Assembly: GCA_019358895.1 (NCBI GenBank)
Contig: JAHHIG010000003.1
Coordinates: 124,001-188,000 of the forward strand
Reading direction: 5' to 3'
DNA length: 64,000 nt
DNA from: Tildeniella nuda ZEHNDER 1965/U140
GTDB taxonomy: Bacteria > Cyanobacteriota > Cyanobacteriia > Leptolyngbyales > Leptolyngbyaceae
Within the stretch, counting starts at the first letter, position 1; each line of letters starts with the position of its first letter. A model generated the notes under the pieces. It worked only from the letters and a program-made list of their open reading frames with translations. It made no database searches and was not told the origin of the DNA. Shown here piece by piece: positions 57,811 through 64,000 of this stretch. A program made the translations under genes and the position numbers.

Positions 57811-58360
57811 GGGCACTACCCCGATTCTCTATCCAAGCAGGGCTTAGAGAAGGTTCGCCAGCGCAAACTGGAGCCTCAATTGGAGAAGTTGAGAAAGAAA
57901 CAAGAAGAATTAGAGGAAAAGCAGCAACTTTTACAGAGCATAGAGGAAGTACCCGAAGCCCTCAGAAGTAAAGCCCAGTCCAAAAAGATGAGATCTCTGA
58001 CAAAGGCAATTCAGGAGCTTCAAGATGATCTGGCAAAACCGCGTCCAAAGCTAGACTGCCTACAAAATTCCCTCTTGTTCGATCGTCCCGATCGCCCACT
58101 TTATGAAGGTGTTCCCAATATCTTTGTCGGTGTTCTTCTGGATCTCGATAAACACTTAGTCGTTACTGTTGTAGATACAATGCGCCGTAAAATCCTAGCG
58201 ATTTGGAATGCTAGCAGTATTTCAAAGGAGGGATACGATCTACTACAAAGCTATTTTCACCAGCGGAGAGAAAGGGACACAGGTTCACGACCTACTTCAA
58301 TCATAGTCTGTGCAACCCAGATAAGTGAGTATGATCCGCAAGGATCTAAACGCCTTTAGC
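57811..58360 (+). pseudogene. Cas12k-like remnant (type V-K effector, C-terminal RuvC-I region)
   Basis: The frame GHYPDSLSKQGLEKVRQRKL, a long coiled coil (KLRKKQEELEEKQQLLQ), then FDRPDRPLYEGVPNIFVGVL, LDLDKHLVVTVVDTM and KEGYDLLQSYFHQRRE. I recall the corresponding Cas12k segment as RPSQPLYQG....VGVSLGLEKPATVAVVD....LLNRQRRQQ, so the match covers the start of the RuvC-like domain. The first ~400 codons are missing (a TAA at 57808 precedes the frame), and after the QRRE region the frame soon ends. A CRISPR array follows within 260 bp. Not TnpB: the spacing and RPxRPLYxG motif do not fit. Nonfunctional. Confidence 0.7.
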
Positions 58361-58618
58361 AGAGCAGTTCTTCTGATTTGTTAAGGGTAGGGCTTGGTTC
58401 TCCAAGGTGGCTACGAATTCTTCTCGATATTTTGGCAAACGGGAGCGGGAGTTATATTCCTGGTACCTTTGCCAATTTCTAATTCCTGAGTGGCTGTGGG
58501 TTTCACAATCTCTCTTGTTCACATACCTTTGTACAGAAGGGTAAAGGTGATACGAGAGAGGAGCTTTGCCAAAATAAAGCTTGAAACTGTTACAAATCAA
58601 GGGTTTTAGTTGTCAAGG
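58361..58618. other. Stretch between Cas12k remnant and CRISPR array (expected tracrRNA site)
   Basis: In type V-K loci a tracrRNA gene lies here. I looked for a complement to the repeat (for example GGTCATTGCAAC or CTTTCATTCC) and found none, so the tracrRNA seems lost or displaced. A minus-strand frame of 84 codons covers the stretch but has no recognised domain. The region also serves as a possible leader of the array. Confidence 0.4.
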
Positions 58619-59002
58619 GTTGCAATGACCAATTTGGCGTGAGACGGAATGAAACGCCATTTTTTCTTGACAAAAGAAGAGGCAAAAGAATGTTGCAATG
58701 ACCAACTTGGCGTGAGACGGAATGAAAGTTTTGAGACGTGACACAAATTCAACAGGGCTTCCTGGTTGCAATGACCAATTTGGCGTGAGACCGAATGAAA
58801 GGTCGCCTTTGAATTCCAGCGTCTCGAAACCGATCCCGTCGCAATGACCAATTTAGCGTGGGATGGAATGAAAGGACTAAAACCGTGAATGATGGCTGAA
58901 AGTTCTGGATTAAGTCGCAATGACAAGTTTGGCGTGAGACGGAATGAAAAATGCGTCAGGAAGGAGTATGTATGACTAATCTGGTGTGAGATGGAATGAA
59001 AG
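58619..59002 (+). CRISPR. CRISPR array, six 37-nt repeats, five spacers
   Basis: Repeats at 58619, 58692, 58765, 58838, 58914 and 58966, each 37 nt, begin GTTGCAATGACC (first ones) and end GGAATGAAAG. Repeats 1-3 are nearly identical, 4 and 5 have changes (GTCGCAATGAC), and the last is degenerate (GTATGTATGAC...). Spacers are 36, 36, 36, 39 and 15 nt. Degeneration increases rightward, so the leader is on the left, as the cas12k remnant is. The repeat length and the ends GTT.CAA..ACCA and GAAAG resemble V-K repeats as I remember them. No spacer matches tRNA-Ala in this window by eye. Confidence 0.85.
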
Positions 59003-59100
59003 TCCATGCGGAGATCAATCATGCACACGCAGCGACAGTATCACGTTTGAATTTTGAATAGATAGGACTAATTTCGCTACAATTTTATTGATCGAGAAGG

Positions 59101-59322
59101 ATGAAAGAGGCAGAGGTCTGCAAACTTCTGCACCTACCAGATAAAAGCAGCAGGACAACTAAATTGATAGCTGTCCTGCGCTCAAGGGACAAGCTTGAGC
59201 GCGTGTTGTTTTATAAAGTCAAAAATGCTCTCTCTAGTAAAACCCTATCTCTGAAAGCTTTGCCTATTCTAGGCTCGATCGTTTTTTGTGTCTCGCAAGG
59301 GTCGCTAAACTACGAGAATTAG
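59101..59322 (+). CDS. Small hypothetical protein at the right edge of the island
   Basis: 73 codons (MKEAEVCKLLHLPDKSSRTT...) after a GAGAAGG ribosome-like site. No family recognised. Two perfect hairpins (59150-59179 and 59178-59202) lie inside it, which argues for a structured DNA/RNA element or decayed sequence more than for a gene. Confidence 0.3.
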   Translation: MKEAEVCKLLHLPDKSSRTTKLIAVLRSRDKLERVLFYKVKNALSSKTLSLKALPILGSIVFCVSQGSLNYEN

Positions 59323-59326
59323 CGAC
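59150..59326. repeat. Cluster of three inverted repeats near the right edge of the island
   Basis: GCAGGACA/TGTCCTGC (59150-59157, 59172-59179), GCGCTCAAG/CTTGAGCGC (59178-59186, 59194-59202) and GTCGCTAA/TTAGCGAC (59301-59308, 59319-59326). All arms are perfect. They could be part of a transposon right end, but they do not match the left-end core TTAATGCTTGT. Confidence 0.5.
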
Positions 59327-59386
59327 ATGATCGTGCGAATCGCGATAAGACACTGCTATAGAAGTAGCCAACACGGAAACGCAAAC

Positions 59387-59415
59387 AAAAAGCAGCTAAT
59401 GAATAGCTGCTTTTT
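59387..59415 (-). terminator. Rho-independent terminator of groEL
   Basis: Perfect 12-bp stem AAAAAGCAGCTA/TAGCTGCTTTTT with a 5-nt loop. It gives a T-run in both directions, so it ends transcription of groEL and also read-through from the island. Confidence 0.85.
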
Positions 59416-59449
59416 TATTCGTAAAACGAAGGTTTTTAAAGCGGATGGA

Positions 59450-61150
<1,701 letters not shown>

Positions 61151-61161
61151 TCACATTGACT

Positions 61162-61188
61162 TTAGCACTCAATGGCAGAGAGTGCTAA
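61162..61188 (-). promoter_or_regulatory. CIRCE operator of groEL
   Basis: TTAGCACTC-N9-GAGTGCTAA, the exact consensus, 30 bp upstream of the groEL ATG. Binding site for the HrcA heat-shock repressor. Confidence 0.93.
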
Positions 61189-61223
61189 ATGATTACCTGT
61201 GATTCATACTCGTAGACACGTTT

Positions 61224-61988
61224 CTACGCCATCACCATGCCACCATCGACGTTCATCACCTGCCCTGTGATGTAGGCAGCAGCGGGATCAGCAGCGAGAA
61301 AGCGGATCAGCCCTGCCACTTCTTCAGGTTTGCCGTAGCGTCCCAGCGGGATAAATTGCAGGATACCTTCTGCTTTGACATCAGCCGTCATATCAGTGGT
61401 GATGAAGCCCGGAGCAACCGCGTTGACCGTGATACCACGAGTTGCCAGTTCTTTCGCTACGGTTTTGGTAAAACCGATGACTCCTGCCTTTGCAGCGCTG
61501 TAGTTTGCCTGCCCAGGGTTGCCCATTTGCCCTGCAACAGAAGTAATGCTGACAATGCGTCCCGATCGCTGCTTCAGCATAATTTTGCTCACGGCACGAG
61601 TACACAAAAAGACCCCAGTTAAGTTGAGGTCAATGACTGCCTGCCAATCCTCTGGTTTCATCCGCAGCAGCAGTGTATCGCGGGTAATCCCGGCATTGTT
61701 CACGAGGACATCCACCTGCCCCCACTTCTCCATGACCGCGTTGACTAACTCATCCACTTGATCGGCTTTCGACACATCAGCGGGAAGCGCGATCGCCTGA
61801 CTCCCCATCGCCTCAACCTCAGCGACTACGCGATCGGCAGACTCACGAGAACTGGCATAGTTCACCACAACCTTTGCCCCTTCTGCTGCCAATGCCAGCG
61901 CCGTCGCACGACCGATCCCGCGTGAACCGCCTGTGACGATCGCCACTTTTCCCTGGAGCCGTTGCAGGTTGGTTGGCAGTGCTTCCAT
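61224..61988 (-). CDS. fabG: 3-oxoacyl-[acyl-carrier-protein] reductase
   Basis: 254 residues. Rossmann GGSRGIGRA near 20-28, NNAG, and catalytic Ser and Tyr-Lys (YSAAKAG). C-terminus MNVDGGMVMA is canonical. Reduces 3-oxoacyl-ACP with NADPH in fatty acid synthesis. Could serve PHA synthesis in some species, but the sequence is typical FabG. Upstream of groEL on the same strand, with the CIRCE promoter between. Confidence 0.94.
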   Translation of the reverse strand: MEALPTNLQRLQGKVAIVTGGSRGIGRATALALAAEGAKVVVNYASSRESADRVVAEVEAMGSQAIALPADVSKADQVDELVNAVMEKWGQVDVLVNNAGITRDTLLLRMKPEDWQAVIDLNLTGVFLCTRAVSKIMLKQRSGRIVSITSVAGQMGNPGQANYSAAKAGVIGFTKTVAKELATRGITVNAVAPGFITTDMTADVKAEGILQFIPLGRYGKPEEVAGLIRFLAADPAAAYITGQVMNVDGGMVMA

Positions 61989-62024
61989 AGTTATCTCTCC
62001 AAATGTCGCTTAATGATCATAGAG

Positions 62025-62190
62025 GAAAGGGGGAGTGGGGAGGGAGAGGAGTGAGGGGTGATAGGAAGCATGGGGAGCAGGGGAAGCAGGGGGGCAGAGG
62101 GAGCAGGGGGATGAAGGCTAAAGGCTAAAGGCTAAAAAGCTGACCGCTGACCGCTGACCGCTGATTGCTGACCGCTGACCAAACTGTGCG
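62025..62190. repeat. Composite tandem repeat region (GGGGAAGCA, AAAGGCT, GCTGACC units)
   Basis: Three different repeat dialects stand side by side: GAGGGGTGA/GGGAGCAGGGG purine units, (AAAGGCT)3 at about 62114-62136, and GCTGACC units at 62137-62180. The dialects also occur singly at 8.4, 12.8 and 27.5 kb. No gene. Confidence 0.8.
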
Positions 62191-62321
62191 TCTGGAAACA
62201 GCAGTAGAAAGACCGCGATCGCAAGGATTAAGAAAGTGTTGAGTTTTGGTGGGAGGAGGGGTGGGAGGGGCGATCGTAGTTAGCAACACTAGAATCGCCA
62301 GCAGGCGATCGGAGAATTCCT

Positions 62322-62639
62322 ATGGCGGTTAAAAAGCAGTTTGATAGCTTTCAAGAATTGCTCTCTGGCTCAGAATTGCCTGTTTTGGTTGATTTTTACG
62401 CGACGTGGTGCGGTCCTTGTCAAATGATGGCGGGCATTTTGGAGCAGGTAAATGCTCAGATGAAGCATCAGGTGAAGGTGATCAAGATCGATACTGACAA
62501 ATATCCGCAAATTGCGACAGAGCACCAAATCCATGCACTGCCAACGCTGGTGCTCTTTAAAGACGGACAGCCTGTGGAACGCATTGAAGGTGTGGTGCCT
62601 GCGGAGAAGCTGATTCAGCGGCTGCAAGCGTTGGTGTAG
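62322..62639 (+). CDS. trx: Thioredoxin
   Basis: 105 residues, single thioredoxin fold; active site Trp29-Cys30-Gly31-Pro32-Cys33 (YATWCGPCQMM) and the cis-Pro in ALPTLVLF. Disulfide reductase in the cytoplasm, linked in cyanobacteria to ferredoxin-thioredoxin reductase. Which of several thioredoxin types (m, x, y) cannot be decided here. Confidence 0.93.
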   Translation: MAVKKQFDSFQELLSGSELPVLVDFYATWCGPCQMMAGILEQVNAQMKHQVKVIKIDTDKYPQIATEHQIHALPTLVLFKDGQPVERIEGVVPAEKLIQRLQALV

Positions 62640-62640
62640 G

Positions 62641-62690
62641 AGGTGAGGAGAGAGGAGAGAGGAGTAAGGGGTGAGGAGTGAGGATGAAGT
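62641..62690. repeat. GAGGAGAGA purine tandem repeat
   Basis: GGAGAGA/GGAGTGA units directly after the trx stop codon, within the gap before the exported protein gene. Confidence 0.8.
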
Positions 62691-62799
62691 TTGCTTCAAA
62701 GGCTTGGCTCACCATCTTCTTCGTCAACTCTTCATCACAAGTTTAGGGATTTTTCTATTGATACGGGAATTCTTTAAACAGAACTCACCCGGTCAAATC

Positions 62800-63333
62800 A
62801 TGAAACTTTTTCGTTGGGCTGTTGTACCAGCCGTCGCCGCTATGCTCCTTTTGCCTGCTGTTCGGGCTGCAAATGCATCGACTGAGCCTGATTATCCCTG
62901 CTATATGAGGACGTTGTCGGGGCGTGTGATTAACCTGACAACTCTTTGTGCTGGTAAACCAGTCGCCATTGACTTAGACAAAACTCCGACGAACCAGATG
63001 GCTAGTCTGCGACCTCAGAAAAAAGCTGCTAACAGTGGTCAAGTCGTGGAAACAGCGCGTGAGATTAAAGATAACGGCTCTGGTAGTTGGACTCTCTCTG
63101 GCAAAATACAGAATCAAACACAGCAAAGAATTAGTGGCATGTCAGTGACGCTTATAGTTCAAGCGGGATCGCAGACATTAACGCCGCGTACCCGGACAGA
63201 TCAATTTTCCCTTGCACCTGGGGGATACGCTGATTTTCAGGCAAGTGTGACCGACAAAGATCATCGCCCTGATTTTCGCGTTGCTTCTGTGGAGTGGAGA
63301 AACGAAGATGGTACGGCTGGCAATTACCCTTAA
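62800..63333 (+). CDS. Exported protein of unknown function
   Basis: 177 residues from ATG 62800 (MKLFRWAVVPAVAAMLLLP), a clean signal peptide; a longer frame from 62671 crosses repeat DNA and is rejected. One Cys pair (PDYPCYM, TTLCAGKP) lies near the mature N-terminus and could form a disulfide. The C-terminal ~100 residues are beta-rich (SGKIQNQTQQRISGMSVTLI). It resembles FxLYD-type beta-sandwich proteins in pattern only. Function unknown. Confidence 0.7.
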   Translation: MKLFRWAVVPAVAAMLLLPAVRAANASTEPDYPCYMRTLSGRVINLTTLCAGKPVAIDLDKTPTNQMASLRPQKKAANSGQVVETAREIKDNGSGSWTLSGKIQNQTQQRISGMSVTLIVQAGSQTLTPRTRTDQFSLAPGGYADFQASVTDKDHRPDFRVASVEWRNEDGTAGNYP

Positions 63334-63357
63334 ACCGTAAGCTCACTTTTTCATTTC

Positions 63358-63385
63358 ACCCCGATCGCCCCATCGGGGTATTTTT
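63358..63385 (+). terminator. Rho-independent terminator after the exported protein
   Basis: Stem ACCCCGAT/ATCGGGGT with a 6-nt loop, followed by ATTTTTA, starting 24 bp after the stop. Confidence 0.85.
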
Positions 63386-63402
63386 ATGCGCGATCGCACC
63401 TT

Positions 63403-63485
63403 TCTACTCCCCACTACCCACTACTCCCACCTTCTGCCCTCTGCCCTCTGCCTTCCGCCTTCTACCCCCCCACTCCCCACTCCCC
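63403..63485. repeat. CTCCCCACTACCCA / CTGCCCT tandem repeats
   Basis: Two pyrimidine arrays (CCCCACT and TCTGCCC units) in the gap before the HU gene, of the same dialect as those at 16.88 and 37.63 kb. Confidence 0.85.
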
Positions 63486-63730
63486 TTCTTCATATGCCTT
63501 CCTTATCGCTCCAGGCATTAAGAATCAGCAAAAAAGTCTCAAAAGCCATATATCTTAAAGGTTTCGTGGATCAAGAGCCAGGGGAACGCTTTAGAATAGG
63601 GCATTGAAAGTTAGATTTCACGGGTGTTTCAGCCTTTTTACCAAGTCTTTTGCTGGAATTTCGGTAGAAAGTCTTTCACCCAAAACTCTGATCAACCATG
63701 CATTGTGCCCTCAGAACCCAAGGAGAATCT

Positions 63731-64000
63731 ATGAACAAGGGAGAGCTAGTGGATGCGGTGGCAGACAAAGCCAGCATGACGAAGAAACAGGCAGATGCAG
63801 TGTTGACGGCTGCTTTAGACGCGATCGTCGAAGCCGTGAGTGGTGGCGATAAAGTCACGCTGGTTGGCTTTGGCTCGTTTGAATCACGGGAACGAAAGGC
63901 ACGCGAAGGGCGTAACCCTAAAACAGGTGACAAGATGGATATTCCAGCTACAAAAGTACCCGCGTTTTCGGCTGGAAAGTTATTTAGAGAGAAGGTCGCC
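63731..64000 (+). CDS. hup: HU family DNA-binding protein, 3' end outside window
   Basis: 90 codons to the window edge without a stop. MNKGELVDAVADKASMTKKQ, then GFGSFESRERKAREGRNPKTG, the classic HU arm, and FSAGKLFREKV. The full length is ~92-95 residues, so only a few codons are missing. Histone-like protein of the nucleoid. A good AAGGAGA site precedes the ATG. Confidence 0.94.
   Translation, partial: MNKGELVDAVADKASMTKKQADAVLTAALDAIVEAVSGGDKVTLVGFGSFESRERKAREGRNPKTGDKMDIPATKVPAFSAGKLFREKVA

Noticed and set aside
57811-58360. TnpB/IS605 origin of the Cas12k-like fragment
   Set aside because: It lacks the TnpB order of motifs, and RPxRPLYxG with LLxxxxxQRRE fits Cas12k better. The CRISPR array next to it supports this.
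58361-58618. tracrRNA gene between cas12k remnant and array
   Set aside because: No stretch complementary to the repeat was found on either strand, so it is not annotated.
48487-59040. Spacer targeting tRNA-Ala(GGC) in this window
   Set aside because: None of the spacers nor the sequence after the last repeat aligned with the tRNA by eye.

Overview
The window looks like a chromosomal segment of a cyanobacterium, probably filamentous and Leptolyngbya-like. The HIP1 octamer GCGATCGC and its GCGATCG variants are everywhere. There is a chlorophyll gene (chlM), a str operon, a tig-clpP-clpX cluster, an asd-dapA-rnj cluster, an rne-rnhB pair whose RNase E ends in the cyanobacterial Arg-rich tail, and several dialects of short tandem repeats between genes. 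The genus is inference; the phylum is well supported.

Layout. 1-2.5 kb: a minus-strand pair of a P-loop ATPase and a TPR-type partner that runs off the left edge. 3-8 kb: nagA, a HEPN/MNT toxin-antitoxin pair with both genes broken by stop codons, chlM, and small membrane or secreted proteins. 8.5-11.4 kb: an unusual single-ORF SecD-SecF fusion with a small membrane partner. 12-22.7 kb: a PEP-CTERM protein, a Ca2+/H+ antiporter, a MscS channel, a TPR/GT9-like protein, an IS982-type transposase relic, a phosphodiester glycosidase-like exported protein, a cupin and an A-type Fe-S protein. 22.8-27.9 kb: rpsL-rpsG-fusA-tuf-rpsJ. 28-40 kb: a Lon-N protein, a STAS protein, a TIGR03960-type radical SAM protein, rne-rnhB, pheA and a hydrolase. 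38.6-47.1 kb: tig-clpP-clpX on the minus strand, divergent from asd-dapA-rnj on the plus strand.

48.5-59.4 kb is an accessory island bounded by tRNA-Ala(GGC) on the left and groEL on the right. Its left edge has a cluster of repeated 11-bp motifs 40 bp past the tRNA, followed by a decayed TniQ/TnsD-like HTH tail and an IS1-family element. The middle carries a class D beta-lactamase with an AAC(6')-like acetyltransferase, and a set of stress or detoxification-type genes (ABM, DUF2267, DUF4440, DUF4188-like, dienelactone hydrolase, ArsR, two VOC proteins, AHSA1). Several of these are frameshifted or truncated. The right part has a C-terminal fragment resembling Cas12k and a six-repeat CRISPR array with 37-nt repeats. 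I read the island as a decayed CRISPR-associated (type V-K, Tn7-like) transposon inserted beside a tRNA and carrying a resistance and detoxification cargo. TnsB, TnsC, most of Cas12k and the tracrRNA are not visible, so it is almost certainly immobile.

59.4-64 kb: groEL with a CIRCE operator, fabG, a thioredoxin, an exported protein of unknown function and the start of an HU gene cut by the window edge.
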